DNA from: Rhizobiaceae bacterium
Lineage (GTDB): Bacteria; Pseudomonadota; Alphaproteobacteria; Rhizobiales; Rhizobiaceae
Length of the DNA stretch: 64,000 nucleotides
NCBI GenBank assembly: GCA_019635715.1
Contig: JAHBYY010000005.1
Span: forward strand, 1 to 64,000
Direction: 5' to 3'
The translations under genes were made by a program, and so were the position numbers. Under the pieces are notes generated by a model, which saw only the letters and a list, made by a program, of their open reading frames with translations, was not told the origin of the DNA and searched no databases. Position 1 is the stretch's first letter. Every line of letters starts with the position of its first letter. Shown here piece by piece: positions 18,855-28,021 of this stretch.

Positions 18855-20147
18855 TCAGAGCAACTGTTCGAGCTTCTTTCCGATCTTGACGTAGCGCAGC
18901 GGATCGACCGCCCTGCCGTCGCGCCGCACCTCGTAGTGGAGGTGGGGCCCGGTGGACCTTCCGCTCGAACCGACCTCGCCAACGACTTCGCCCAGGTCGA
19001 TCGACTGGCCCTCGGTGACGTCGATGCGGCTCAGATGCGCGTAGCGCGTCGACAGGCCATTGCCGTGGTCGATCTCGACCATGCGGCCGTAGCCGCCGTT
19101 CCAACCGGCCTTGGTGACGACGCCGGCGGCCGTGGCCAGAGCCGGGTAGCCGGTCGGCGCGCGGAAATCCATGCCGGAATGCATGGCGGGCATGCCGACG
19201 ATCGGATCCTTGCGGACCCCGAAAGTGCTGGAGATCGAGCGGCCGGGGGCGGGATTGGCGATGGGCAGGCTGCGGGCCTCGCGCTTGACCTTGTCGAGCA
19301 TGTCGAGGGCGCCGTCGAGTTCCTTGACCTTGGCGTCGAACACGGAGCTGTTTGCGGCCGCGAAGAATGGTCCGCCCATCGCGGACTTGCTGGAATCGGT
19401 CTCCAGCGTCAGCCCGGCATCGGCCAGCGTGTCGGCGATCTTGTCCGCCGTCTCGTAGGCATCGTCGGCAAGCGTCGTGATCTTGGTGAGCTGCTCGTTC
19501 TCGATCGACCGCAGCGACTGGTTGATCTCGACGAAGAGCTTGTCGGCGCGATCGGCCTCCGACAGGGGCGATTGGGTGCTGTCGCGGCCGGACCAGAAGC
19601 TGAAGGGCGAGGCGGCCGCCGACGCGTAGCCAAGCAGCGGCGAGGAGAAGCCGTCCGCTTGCGCGCGCTGGTCGGGCCTGGCCGCCGGGACGGGCACCTT
19701 GTCGGCGGTACCGCCGTCCGTGTCGGCGCTCGCGCCCTCGATCTTGCCGGCGCGGTCGAGGATGGGTTCGAGGCGGCCATGGCGCTGCGTCAGCTTCGAC
19801 TGCCGTTCGAGCAGTTCGGTGACCTTGGTTTCCATGAGCTGCTGGTCGAGCAACTGGCGGCTGGTGATGCGGTCGACCTGCGCCCGCAGCGCCGAGATCC
19901 GATCTTCGTAGGCGTGCTGCATGCGGGCCTGGCGCGCGATCGCCGCGCCGATGAGATCATCGCGAAACACTAGGTAGCTGGTCGCGAGCAGGTAACCCAC
20001 GGTCACCGCTGCCACGGCCGAGCCCAGGAAGGCGGCGAGCCAGGGCCGTATCGTGAAGTGGCTGATCCTGTCGCCGCGGGCGATGATGACGGTGTGAGGT
20101 TCGCGGCGCTTGCCGAACACCGAAGTCTGGCCTGAGGTTGATGTCAT
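18855..20147 (-). CDS. M23 (LytM) family metallopeptidase, membrane-anchored
   Basis: A 430-residue cell-wall hydrolase or regulator. A short cytoplasmic N-terminus is followed by one transmembrane helix ('LAAFLGSAVAAVTVGYLLAT', about residues 37-56), a coiled-coil stretch rich in R, L, Q and E (about 70-130), a Ser/Ala-rich linker and a C-terminal LytM domain. The zinc ligands are intact: 'HSGMDF' (H-x3-D) and 'HLHYE' (H-x-H). Active LytM domains cut peptide cross-links in peptidoglycan; the coiled coil may link it to division or envelope partners. It sits alone between the TMADH-type gene (opposite strand, convergent) and the small membrane peptide. Confidence 0.9.
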   Translation of the reverse strand: MTSTSGQTSVFGKRREPHTVIIARGDRISHFTIRPWLAAFLGSAVAAVTVGYLLATSYLVFRDDLIGAAIARQARMQHAYEDRISALRAQVDRITSRQLLDQQLMETKVTELLERQSKLTQRHGRLEPILDRAGKIEGASADTDGGTADKVPVPAARPDQRAQADGFSSPLLGYASAAASPFSFWSGRDSTQSPLSEADRADKLFVEINQSLRSIENEQLTKITTLADDAYETADKIADTLADAGLTLETDSSKSAMGGPFFAAANSSVFDAKVKELDGALDMLDKVKREARSLPIANPAPGRSISSTFGVRKDPIVGMPAMHSGMDFRAPTGYPALATAAGVVTKAGWNGGYGRMVEIDHGNGLSTRYAHLSRIDVTEGQSIDLGEVVGEVGSSGRSTGPHLHYEVRRDGRAVDPLRYVKIGKKLEQLL

Positions 20148-20246
20148 GCGAAGCCCTGCGTCGCCAGCCGAAAGCGATGGGCCGATTACACCCCGTTAGG
20201 GTTAACAAAGCCCTTCCCTCCTTCGATCCGCGCAGCCGGACGGCAG

Positions 20247-20270
20247 GAAGCCCGCCGGGGGGCGGGCTTC
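20247..20270 (-). terminator. Hairpin downstream of the small membrane peptide gene
   Basis: A perfect 10-bp stem GAAGCCCGCC/GGCGGGCTTC with a 4-nt loop lies 30 bp after the stop of the 25-residue peptide gene. On that strand it is not followed by a T-run, so intrinsic termination is plausible but unproved; it could also protect the mRNA 3' end. Confidence 0.5.
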
Positions 20271-20300
20271 GGCGGCATGTCGTTCGCAGGCGGTTTCGGC

Positions 20301-20378
20301 TCAGCGCAGGAACAACCAGAGCAAAATGATGATCGGAATCGGGATTCCCAGCATCCAGAGAATCAAGCCTCTCATCAT
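20301..20378 (-). CDS. Small hydrophobic membrane peptide (25 aa)
   Basis: A 26-codon frame, too short for usual gene finding, encodes a nearly pure transmembrane helix: 'MMRGLILWMLGIPIPI' followed by 'IILLWLFLR'. The positive Arg at each end and the central 'GIPIPIIILL' are the kind of pattern I recall in short hypothetical proteins of Rhizobiales, but I cannot name a family. An AAGGA motif lies immediately upstream of the first ATG (20378) and 4 nt before the second (20375), so translation may start at the second. It lies between the peroxiredoxin gene and the M23 peptidase gene on the same strand, with a hairpin after the stop. The function is unknown. Confidence 0.6.
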   Translation of the reverse strand: MMRGLILWMLGIPIPIIILLWLFLR

Positions 20379-20443
20379 GTCCTTGCGCCCCTGCCGTGTT
20401 GCACTGGGACATCAATGGACCGGCGGCCGGAAAGTTCCGTTCG

Positions 20444-20914
20444 TCAGCCGCTGGACCGAAGAAACGCAAGGACCTCCGCGGCATGGCCGGCTGCTTTCAC
20501 CTTGCGCCAGATCCGCACGATCCGGCCGCGGGCATCGATCACGAAGGTCGCCCGCTCGACCCCCATGTAGCTGCGGCCATACATGGATTTCTCCACCCAT
20601 ACGCCGTAGGCATTGGCCGCCGCCAAATCCACATCGGCGGCCAGATCGATGGAAAGCGCCTGCTTGCGGGCAAAGTTCGCATGCCGCGTCACGCTGTCCG
20701 GGGAAACGCCGACGACGACCGCGCCAAGGCTGCCGAACTCATCTTTCAAGGCGCTGAACTCCTTCGCCTCGAGCGTGCAGGCTTGCGTATTGTCCTTGGG
20801 ATAGAAATACAGCACCACGGTGCGGCCACGCATGTCGGCAAGGCGCAGCCGCGCTCCGCTGCCTGTTGCGAGTTCGAAGTCCGGCGCCGTATCGCCAGCC
20901 GCGGGAGCGGTCAT
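20444..20914 (-). CDS. bcp: Peroxiredoxin, Bcp/PrxQ type
   Basis: A 156-residue thiol peroxidase of the AhpC/TSA superfamily. 'APDFELATGSGARLRLADMR' starts the fold, and 'VVLYFYPKDNTQACTLEAKE' carries the peroxidatic cysteine at residue 46, the only Cys in the protein. The usual PrxQ resolving cysteine five residues later is Ala, so this is a 1-Cys form that must be reduced by an external thiol. It detoxifies H2O2 and organic hydroperoxides. The start at 20914 is chosen for AAGGA 7 nt upstream and the conserved N-terminus; upstream sequence in the frame is not conserved-looking. Confidence 0.9.
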   Translation of the reverse strand: MTAPAAGDTAPDFELATGSGARLRLADMRGRTVVLYFYPKDNTQACTLEAKEFSALKDEFGSLGAVVVGVSPDSVTRHANFARKQALSIDLAADVDLAAANAYGVWVEKSMYGRSYMGVERATFVIDARGRIVRIWRKVKAAGHAAEVLAFLRSSG

Positions 20915-21024
20915 ATCAATGTCCTTCTTTGCAGGTAAGGTGGGCCGAGACGGGTTATAGTCCGTCTCGGAGATTCGTCCACGGCAGGTCCGCTCGCGGG
21001 TCTGCGGGGGACCGGAAGCGCAGT

Positions 21025-24000
21025 GTGAACGACGAAGTACACCATCACACACCCAGGCATGAGAAAGTCCGCTTCAGGCGGGCCGAGATCACCGACCTTT
21101 CGGCGATGCCGTCGGCCGCCGGCCACCATGGCCATTGGCGTGGCGAGCGGCGGCGGCGCGGCGCGGCGCGGCTGCTCCTCGTCCTGCTCCTGGGGCTGAT
21201 CCTGATCGCCTTCGCAGGCGTCGCCGCAGGTTCGTTTGTCTTCATGTCCGACTGGGGTGCCGAAACCTTGCGGCGCCAGGCGGAGCGGGCCGTGCGCGAC
21301 TTCGCGGCCGGAAAGGCGGATGCCAGCGTCGGGCCCTCCCGCCTGGCGCTGGGCGGAAACGGCGCCTTCGGGATGCGGCTGACCGACATTCGCCTGACCC
21401 GAACGCAATCCCAATCCCCGATCGCGCGTGTCGACGCGGTCGATTTCGGGGTGCGCCTGCTGCCCCTGCTGACGGGCAAGCTGCAGGTCGGCAGCATCGT
21501 GGTCTCCGGCGGCCGCATCGACCTCGCCAGCCTGCCGAAGTTCGACGGGCACGACTGGACCGTTTCGCTGCGCAACGAAAGCGGGCTGCTCGATCCGGAT
21601 CTCGCGGTTCGCGAGGCGTTCAAGGCGCTCTATGCGGCGTTTCGGGCGACCGATGGGGGGGCTGCCGACGACATCGCGCTGAGCGAGGTCGAAGTGCTGT
21701 TCCTGCAGGATGGAAAGCAGCGGCGGCTGCACGTTGAAAGCGCCAAAGTGTCCAGGACGGGGCAGGACAATGTCGCGATCGCTGCTGAACTCGACTACGA
21801 GGGCAGGGATATCAAGGTTACCGGCAGCGTCGGCCGCAATCGGCGCACCGGGCTGGTCGACGCTGTCGACTTGGACATCGAGGGCGATGCGCCGATACAG
21901 GAAGCCGACGCCGTGCGACTGCCTTCGGCGGCACGCGTCGGACGCTTCACCGCGCGCCTGAGCGGAGGCGATTCGGCCGACCCGCAGGTGGCCCGCCTGG
22001 CACTCGCCGCCAAGGTCGAGGAGTCGGTGCTGGACTTCGGTGCACGCGGCACCTTCCGCGGCGATCTGGAGCTCGCTGCGACGCTCGCCGAAGGATCGCA
22101 CAAGATCGAGCTCGATCGCCTCCTGCTGCGTTCCGAGCGCAACATCTTCGACCTGAACGGTGCGGTCGGGCCGCGCCCGGCCACCGACGCGCGGGACGCC
22201 CAGCCCGCCTACCGGTTCGAGATGCTGAGCAACAGGTCCGTCCTCGCCCCGGCGGAGTCGCCGGAGCCGGCCTTGAGTTTTGCCGCCAAGATTGCCGGGA
22301 CCTACCAGCCCGAGGCCGGGGTGGTCGAGACCAGCCAACTGGAAGTCCGCACTGCGAGCGGCGCCGTTCTGGGCGGCGCTCAGGTCACGCTTCTGCCGGG
22401 CGGCGCGCCCGGCGTGGCCTTCTCGGTGTCGTTGCGGGACATGCCCGTTGCCGAGGTGAAGCAGCTCTGGCCCTGGTTTTCGGCGGGCAAGGCGCGAAGC
22501 TGGGTGTTCGACCACCTGGTGGGCGGTCGGGTTGCCGAGGCGGATGTCGAGATGCGCGTCGCTCCGGGACGGCTCGGCGACGGCGTGCCGCTGTCGTCCG
22601 AGGAAATCACCGGGCGCTTCGTGGTCAGCGATACGCGATTCGATACGTTCGGATCCCTGCCGGCGATCCGCGACGCAAACGGAACCGTGGAGGTGCGGGG
22701 ACGGGACGTCGACGTGACGCTGTCGTCCGGCACCGCCTACCTGCCGAGCGGACGCTCGGTGGCCGCGAGCAACGGCGTGCTGCGCTTCCGGAACACGGCG
22801 GTGCCGCCGGTCGTTGGCCGCCTCGACATCGACATCGCAGGCGACGCCGCCGCCATCGCGGAACTCGCTTCCCTGCCGCCGATCAACGGGCCGCAGCGTG
22901 CAGGGCTTGCAGCGGACGATCTGACCGGCACCGCGACGGGACACATCAGTTCGGACGTGCCGCTGCGAAAGGGCGTGGATCCCACGAGCATCGACTGGAA
23001 GGCCGATCTCCGGTTCAGCGCCCTTTCGATCACCAGGCCGTTCGGCGACCAGAAGCTCTCCGGGGCGGAGGGCACCCTGGCTCTGCTTCCGGACCGCGCG
23101 ACCATCGCCGCCAAGGGATTGTTGAACGGGATCAAGGCCTCGATCGCAATGGTCGAGCCGCTGCGGCCGGATGGCCCCAAGCGGGAGCGAACGGTGCAAT
23201 TGCTGTTCGATGACGCGGCGCGCAAGGTTTTGGCCCCGGCCTTGAACCAGCTCATGAGCGGAACCGCCAAGATCGAGGTCGACGAGGCGGACGGCGCGCG
23301 GCGGGTCTCGGCCGATCTGAGCGAAACGAAGATCGACTTGCCCTGGATCGGCTGGAGCAAGGGCGCCGGCGTCGCCGCCTCCGCGCAGTTCACGCTGGTC
23401 TCCGCAGAGGGCACGACGCGGCTGAAGGACTTCGAACTGCTCGGCAACAGCTTCGCGCTGGCGGGCGAGATGACGCTGGCCGGCGGGGCATTGTCGGAGG
23501 CGAAGTTCAGCCGGATACAGCTCAACCGCGGCGATTCGGCGCGGGCGACGATCACCCGGTCGGGGAACCGCTACCGCGTCGCGGTCGACGGCGATGCGCT
23601 GGACGCCCGGGCGATCATCAAACGCTACATGTCGGCCGGAAAAGCGTCCGGCGGGGACGGCGGCGGAAAGTCCTCGGTCTCGGTACGAGCCAAGCTCGCA
23701 TCGGCCACCGGCTTCAATGGCGAGAGCCTCGCCAACGTCAATCTCGACTATGACAGTGGCGGGTTGTCTTTCTCCGGCATCACGCAATCGGGGCAGGCCG
23801 TGTCGGCCGAGACCGGAGCCAACCGGCGTTTGACGGTGCAGTCCGGCGATGCGGGCGATCTGCTGCGCTTCCTCGATCTCTACAAGAACGTGCAGGGCGG
23901 TTCGATCAAGATCGCCATGGCCGGCACGGGCGAGGGCGCCACCCGGGGGCAGATCGACGCACGCAACTTCATGGTGGTCAACGAGCCGCGCCTGGCGTCG

Positions 24001-24420
24001 GTCGTCTCGACGAAACCTGCCGGCAGCGACCGCAGCCTCAGCCAGGCCTCGTCCAAGGAGATCGACGCGTCGCGCGTCAAGTTCGAGCGCGGCTACGCGC
24101 AGATCGAACGCGGCGCGGACTATCTCAAGCTTGCGAACGGCGTGCTGCGCGGTCCGGAGATCGGCGCGACGTTCCAGGGCACGATGTACGATGCCAGAGG
24201 GCGCATCGACATGACCGGGACGTTCATGCCCGCCTACGGCGTGAACCGGATTTTTGGCGAAATCCCGCTGTTCGGCGCGTTGCTCGGCAACGGGCGGGAC
24301 CGCGGCCTGATCGGAGTGACCTTCAAGCTCGAGGGCGACGCCAAGTCGCCGCGCCTGCAGGTCAATCCGCTGTCCGTCATGGCGCCGGGCATATTCCGGC
24401 AGATCTTCGAGTTCGATTGA
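21025..24420 (+). CDS. Large AsmA/YhdP-like (DUF3971) envelope protein
   Basis: A 1131-residue protein with one N-terminal transmembrane helix ('ARLLLVLLLGLILIAFAGVA', about residues 47-66) and a long periplasmic part made of repeated beta segments, ending in 'VNRIFGEIPLFGALLGNGRD' and 'LIGVTFKLEGDAKSPRLQVN', typical of AsmA/YhdP C-termini. This superfamily is thought to form bridge-like grooves carrying phospholipids to the outer membrane. The start is taken as GTG 21025 because the following residues (VNDEVHHH...RHEKVRFRRAEI) look conserved; an ATG at 21106 is possible but has no ribosome site. It is divergent from the peroxiredoxin gene. Exact cargo is unknown. Confidence 0.85.
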   Translation: MNDEVHHHTPRHEKVRFRRAEITDLSAMPSAAGHHGHWRGERRRRGAARLLLVLLLGLILIAFAGVAAGSFVFMSDWGAETLRRQAERAVRDFAAGKADASVGPSRLALGGNGAFGMRLTDIRLTRTQSQSPIARVDAVDFGVRLLPLLTGKLQVGSIVVSGGRIDLASLPKFDGHDWTVSLRNESGLLDPDLAVREAFKALYAAFRATDGGAADDIALSEVEVLFLQDGKQRRLHVESAKVSRTGQDNVAIAAELDYEGRDIKVTGSVGRNRRTGLVDAVDLDIEGDAPIQEADAVRLPSAARVGRFTARLSGGDSADPQVARLALAAKVEESVLDFGARGTFRGDLELAATLAEGSHKIELDRLLLRSERNIFDLNGAVGPRPATDARDAQPAYRFEMLSNRSVLAPAESPEPALSFAAKIAGTYQPEAGVVETSQLEVRTASGAVLGGAQVTLLPGGAPGVAFSVSLRDMPVAEVKQLWPWFSAGKARSWVFDHLVGGRVAEADVEMRVAPGRLGDGVPLSSEEITGRFVVSDTRFDTFGSLPAIRDANGTVEVRGRDVDVTLSSGTAYLPSGRSVAASNGVLRFRNTAVPPVVGRLDIDIAGDAAAIAELASLPPINGPQRAGLAADDLTGTATGHISSDVPLRKGVDPTSIDWKADLRFSALSITRPFGDQKLSGAEGTLALLPDRATIAAKGLLNGIKASIAMVEPLRPDGPKRERTVQLLFDDAARKVLAPALNQLMSGTAKIEVDEADGARRVSADLSETKIDLPWIGWSKGAGVAASAQFTLVSAEGTTRLKDFELLGNSFALAGEMTLAGGALSEAKFSRIQLNRGDSARATITRSGNRYRVAVDGDALDARAIIKRYMSAGKASGGDGGGKSSVSVRAKLASATGFNGESLANVNLDYDSGGLSFSGITQSGQAVSAETGANRRLTVQSGDAGDLLRFLDLYKNVQGGSIKIAMAGTGEGATRGQIDARNFMVVNEPRLASVVSTKPAGSDRSLSQASSKEIDASRVKFERGYAQIERGADYLKLANGVLRGPEIGATFQGTMYDARGRIDMTGTFMPAYGVNRIFGEIPLFGALLGNGRDRGLIGVTFKLEGDAKSPRLQVNPLSVMAPGIFRQIFEFD

Positions 24421-24451
24421 CGCAGGTTGGCGCGGCGGGATCGTTGCCGCC

Positions 24452-24620
24452 GCGCTCTGCACCCCCCTCTGGCCTGCCGGCCATCTCCCCCTCAAGGGGG
24501 GAGATTGGCAGCTTCCGCTAGGCCGTATGTCCTTGGAAGATTGGCGAAAGGAAGGTAGCAGTTGCGATCTCCCCCCTTGAGGGGGAGATGGCCGGCAGGC
24601 CAGAGGGGGGTGCAGAGCGC
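24452..24620. repeat. 54-bp perfect inverted repeat
   Basis: Arms 24452-24505 and 24567-24620 are exact reverse complements over 54 nt, separated by 61 nt. Each arm contains CTCTGGCCTGCCGGCCATC and a second, smaller palindrome (ATCTCCCCCTCAAGGGGGGAGAT). It fills the gap between the convergent AsmA-like and tyrS genes. The perfect arm identity indicates recent origin or active maintenance. It may act as a bidirectional terminator, and it has the look of a miniature mobile palindrome without coding capacity. Confidence 0.95.
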
Positions 24621-24656
24621 GACATTGTTGCGGCAGCTATAGACGTCCGGTGGTGC

Positions 24657-25925
24657 TTAGGAATTCAGTTTGACCAGAACCACCTTCTTCTTGCCGAGCT
24701 GAACCTTGAACGCGCCAGTGTCCTTGTAGGTGTTTTCCCAAGGTCGAATGTTGTTCGGATCGACGATGCGTTGATCGTTGATGGTCAGCGAGCCGTCGGC
24801 GAACTTTCTCCGGGCGTCCGACATGGTAGATGCCAGCCCGGAGGCAACGGCGATTGCGGCATTCGATCGGCCATCTGCCCATTCGTTGTTAGGTCCGCGA
24901 TCTATGCTGACCGTGGGCAGCGATTCGACTACTTGCCCACGCTCGAACAAGGCGGCGGCCGTCTCGCTCGCGGCTTGCGCGGCGGCGCGGCCGTGCAGCA
25001 TGGCGGTGATCTCGGTGGCGAGCACCTTCTTCGCCTCGTTGATCTCGGAGCCGCCGAGGCGGGCGAGCCGCGCCACCTCGTCGAGCGGCAAGGTCGTGTA
25101 AAGCTTGAGGAAGCGGCCGACATCGGCGTCCTCGGTGTTGCGCCAGTACTGCCAGAAATCGTAGGGCGACATCATTTCGGGATCGAGCCAGACGGCGCCG
25201 GCCGCCGTCTTGCCCATCTTGGCGCCCGACGAGGTGGTCAGCAGCGGCGTGGTCAGGGCAAAGAGCTGCGGCGTGCCCATGCGGTGGCCGAGGTCGATGC
25301 CGTTGACGATGTTGCCCCATTGGTCCGAGCCGCCCATCTGCAGCCGGCAGCCGTGGCGATTGCTCAGTTCGACGAAGTCGTAGGCCTGCAGGATCATGTA
25401 GTTGAATTCGAGGAAGGACAGGCTCTGCTCGCGGTCCAGCCTGAGCTTTACGCTGTCGAAGGACAGCATGCGATTGACGGAAAAATGCCGGCCGACATCG
25501 CGCAGGAAGTTGACGTAGTTGATCGACATCAGCCAATCGGCATTGTTGACCATCAGCGCGTCCTGCGGCCCGTCGCCGAAGGCGAGGTAGGGCGCGAAGT
25601 TGCGGCGGATGCCGACGAGATTGTCGTCGATGTCCTGCGGCGTGATCAGCTTGCGCGCCTCGTCCTTGAACGAGGGGTCGCCGATCATCGAGGTGCCGCC
25701 GCCCATCAGCGCGACCGGCCGGTGGCCGGTCTTCTGCATCCAGTGCAGCATCATGATCTGGATCAGCGAGCCGGCGTGCAGGCTCTTCGCCGTCGCGTCG
25801 AAGCCGATATAGGCCGTGACGACCTCCTTGGCGAACAGCTCGTCCAGCCCGCTCTCGTCGGAGATCTGGTGGATGAAGCCGCGCTCGGAGAGGGTGCGCA
25901 GGAAATCGGACTTGAAGGCGGGCAT
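24657..25925 (-). CDS. tyrS: Tyrosine-tRNA ligase
   Basis: A 422-residue class I aminoacyl-tRNA synthetase charging tRNA-Tyr. '[20 protein letters not shown]' gives the HIGH-type motif and tyrosine pocket, '[18 protein letters not shown]' is the TyrRS signature, and '[11 protein letters not shown]' is the KMSKS loop. The C-terminal S4 RNA-binding domain ('[20 protein letters not shown]') is complete. Length is normal. The start at 25925 leads directly to '[14 protein letters not shown]'. It is divergent from anmK, with 102 bp between starts. Confidence 0.96.
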   Translation of the reverse strand: MPAFKSDFLRTLSERGFIHQISDESGLDELFAKEVVTAYIGFDATAKSLHAGSLIQIMMLHWMQKTGHRPVALMGGGTSMIGDPSFKDEARKLITPQDIDDNLVGIRRNFAPYLAFGDGPQDALMVNNADWLMSINYVNFLRDVGRHFSVNRMLSFDSVKLRLDREQSLSFLEFNYMILQAYDFVELSNRHGCRLQMGGSDQWGNIVNGIDLGHRMGTPQLFALTTPLLTTSSGAKMGKTAAGAVWLDPEMMSPYDFWQYWRNTEDADVGRFLKLYTTLPLDEVARLARLGGSEINEAKKVLATEITAMLHGRAAAQAASETAAALFERGQVVESLPTVSIDRGPNNEWADGRSNAAIAVASGLASTMSDARRKFADGSLTINDQRIVDPNNIRPWENTYKDTGAFKVQLGKKKVVLVKLNS

Positions 25926-26027
25926 GGATGGGCTTCCAGCAAATTCAGAAATGCGGCGCGAAGATTGGCGTCGATAGCTGCGCGCCTTTAGCATCGCGCA
26001 ACACGGAATCACAAGGACGGCGGACGA

Positions 26028-27146
26028 ATGACGGCAAGCTGCGCGGTCGGCATGATGAGCGGCACGTCGATGGATGGCATCGACCTCGCCATGCTGCGGA
26101 CCGACGGCGAGAACGTCGTCGAGCGCGGCCCGGCCTTCTTCGTGCCCTACGAGGCGGCATTCCGCCGGCGCATCGAGCGGGCGCTGGAGGATGCGAAATC
26201 GATCGACAGGCGCGAGGAGCGGCCTGGCGACCTCGCGGCCCTGGAGCGCGACATCACCGGACGCCACGCCGACGCGCTGCATGCCTTCCTGAAAAGCGGT
26301 GCCGGGCAATGGGGCAGGCCTGACCTCGTCGGGTTTCATGGACAGACCGTCCTGCACAGGCCGCATCTCGGCCTGACCGTGCAACTCGGAGACGGCGCAC
26401 TGCTGGCCTCGCGGACCGGCCTGCCCGTCGTCTACGACATGCGTGCCGAGGATATGCGCCATGGTGGGCAGGGCGCGCCGCTGGTTCCGGCCTATCACGC
26501 GGCGCTGGCGCGGTCGGCCGGACTCGGCATCGCCGGGCGGCTGCCGGCGGTGTTCGTCAACATCGGCGGCATCTCCAACATCACCTACGTGCCGCAATCT
26601 GGAGAGCCGCTTGCCTTCGATACGGGGCCCGGCAATGCGCTGATCGATCAATGGGTGCAGCGCGAGGGTGGCGTGCCGTTTGATGCCGGAGGGGCGATCG
26701 CATCGGAAGGCGGTGTGGTGCGCGGCGTCGTCGCGGCGTATCTGGACAAGCCGTTCTTTGCGAAGGGTGGTCCCAAGTCGCTCGATCGGAATGACTTCAC
26801 CCTCGCCGAGGCTGACGGGATGGAACTCGCCGACGGCGCGCGCACGCTGGCAGCCGTATCGGCCGAGGCCATCCTGAAATCGGTCGAGCATCTGCCCGAC
26901 AGGCCGCGCCTGTGGATCGTCTGCGGCGGGGGGCGCAAGAACCCTCACATCGTCTCCGATATGCGGGCGCTGGCGGCGGAGGCCGAAGTGCTGATCGCCG
27001 AGGATGTCGGACTGGACGGGGACGCGACCGAGGCGGAGGCCTGGGCCTATCTCGCCGTGCGTTCGGCAAGGGGGCTGCCGCTGACGTTTCCGGGGACGAC
27101 CGGCTGCCGCGCGGCGGTCAGCGGCGGTGTTCTGGCGCGGCCATAG
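26028..27146 (+). CDS. anmK: Anhydro-N-acetylmuramic acid kinase
   Basis: A 372-residue cytosolic kinase of cell-wall recycling: it hydrolyses the anhydro ring of anhMurNAc and phosphorylates it to MurNAc-6-phosphate. Family motifs are in order: '[12 protein letters not shown]' (phosphate loop, residues 8-19), '[11 protein letters not shown]', '[14 protein letters not shown]', '[13 protein letters not shown]' and '[11 protein letters not shown]'. Length matches. No murQ etherase gene is adjacent, so the downstream step must be encoded elsewhere. It is divergent from tyrS. Confidence 0.95.
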   Translation: MTASCAVGMMSGTSMDGIDLAMLRTDGENVVERGPAFFVPYEAAFRRRIERALEDAKSIDRREERPGDLAALERDITGRHADALHAFLKSGAGQWGRPDLVGFHGQTVLHRPHLGLTVQLGDGALLASRTGLPVVYDMRAEDMRHGGQGAPLVPAYHAALARSAGLGIAGRLPAVFVNIGGISNITYVPQSGEPLAFDTGPGNALIDQWVQREGGVPFDAGGAIASEGGVVRGVVAAYLDKPFFAKGGPKSLDRNDFTLAEADGMELADGARTLAAVSAEAILKSVEHLPDRPRLWIVCGGGRKNPHIVSDMRALAAEAEVLIAEDVGLDGDATEAEAWAYLAVRSARGLPLTFPGTTGCRAAVSGGVLARP

Positions 27147-27161
27147 GCGATCGTCCCGTGC

Positions 27162-27276
27162 CGTCATTCTCGGGCTTGTCTCGAGAATCTGCCGCCGTTG
27201 GGGTGGCCTTCTCGATGCGTGGAAGCGACTGTGCAGGAGACCGCGGCAGATCCTCGGGACAAGCCCGAGGATGACG
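27162..27276. repeat. 33-bp imperfect inverted repeat
   Basis: Arms 27162-27194 and 27244-27276 are reverse complements with three mismatches over 33 nt and a 49-nt centre. The core is CTCGGGCTTGTC with flanking CGTCAT and CTGCCG. It lies downstream of anmK and convergent to the PaiB-like gene. Its sequence differs from the two other palindromes in the window, so it belongs to a separate family. It may terminate transcription from both sides. Confidence 0.88.
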
Positions 27277-27365
27277 AAGTTGAGGATTCGGCGCCACTCG
27301 CCTCGGCCGAAAGCAGAATGGCATTTTCGCCAGGGCGCGATCAGTCGGGTTCTGTGTCAGCCGCG

Positions 27366-28007
27366 CTAGACGCCGCCAAATCGCCGGACCAGTTGCGCCA
27401 TGTCGGCATTGGCGCCGATGTCGGCCTCCAGCCCTTTCGCCACGCCGGCGCGGTCGGTGTCGCTGCGGTTCTGGCTGACCTTCCACTTGCCTGCGATCTC
27501 CGTCACCTCGATCTCGATGCCGACGATGCCGCGCATCTGCACCTCGATGTAGCGGGCTGGAGCGTCTTCGACCTGCCAGGGCTCGGCGCGCGGCGCTTCG
27601 TGCGCCGCGGTGAGATCGCGAATCTGCCGGCCGAGCCACGCGGCGTCCTCGATGACGCGGGCGCGGCCGCGCACCTGCACGATGGCGTAATTCCAGGTCG
27701 GAACGACCTTGCCGGTCTCCCGCTTGGTCTCGTACCAGGAGGGGGTGATGTAGGTGTCGACGCCCTGGAAGACCACCAGGACCGGCATTTCAGGCGCCTC
27801 GGCAATTCTGCGCCAATGCGGGTTGGCGCGCGCCACATGCGCGCGCAGGCGCGCCGCTCCGTGTTCCGGGACATCGAGAAGGAACGGCACGAGGTCGGCG
27901 ACCGGCCCCTCCGGACCATTCGAGACCAGCAGCCCGAGCGGATGGGTGCGGATCAATCCGTGCAGGATGTCCGGCCGTGTTTCGATGAAATGCTCGGGCT
28001 GGTACAT
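27366..28007 (-). CDS. FMN-binding negative transcriptional regulator, PaiB-like
   Basis: A 213-residue protein of the PaiB/Protease synthase and sporulation family, a split-barrel FMN-binding fold. It opens with the characteristic 'MYQPEHFIETRPDILHGLIR' and continues with 'HPLGLLVSNGPEGPVADLVP' (barrel strands), 'YITPSWYETKRETGKVVPTW' and 'VPTWNYAIVQVRG'. In Bacillus, PaiB lowers expression of certain genes; in proteobacteria the role is unsettled. It follows an alpha/beta hydrolase gene on the same strand (14 bp apart). The longer upstream open frame runs through the hydrolase and is not used. Confidence 0.88.
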   Translation of the reverse strand: MYQPEHFIETRPDILHGLIRTHPLGLLVSNGPEGPVADLVPFLLDVPEHGAARLRAHVARANPHWRRIAEAPEMPVLVVFQGVDTYITPSWYETKRETGKVVPTWNYAIVQVRGRARVIEDAAWLGRQIRDLTAAHEAPRAEPWQVEDAPARYIEVQMRGIVGIEIEVTEIAGKWKVSQNRSDTDRAGVAKGLEADIGANADMAQLVRRFGGV

Positions 28008-28021
28008 CCGGTGCCGTGCCT

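Noticed and set aside
16832-18982. 716-codon minus-strand frame opposite the TMADH-type gene
   Set aside because: The plus strand carries intact 4Fe-4S and FAD motifs; the antisense product has no recognisable fold.
20911-24495. 1194-codon minus-strand open frame over the AsmA-like gene
   Set aside because: The plus-strand frame has a TM helix and AsmA-like ending; the minus frame is Arg/Gln/Asp-rich with no domain, a common artefact at high GC.
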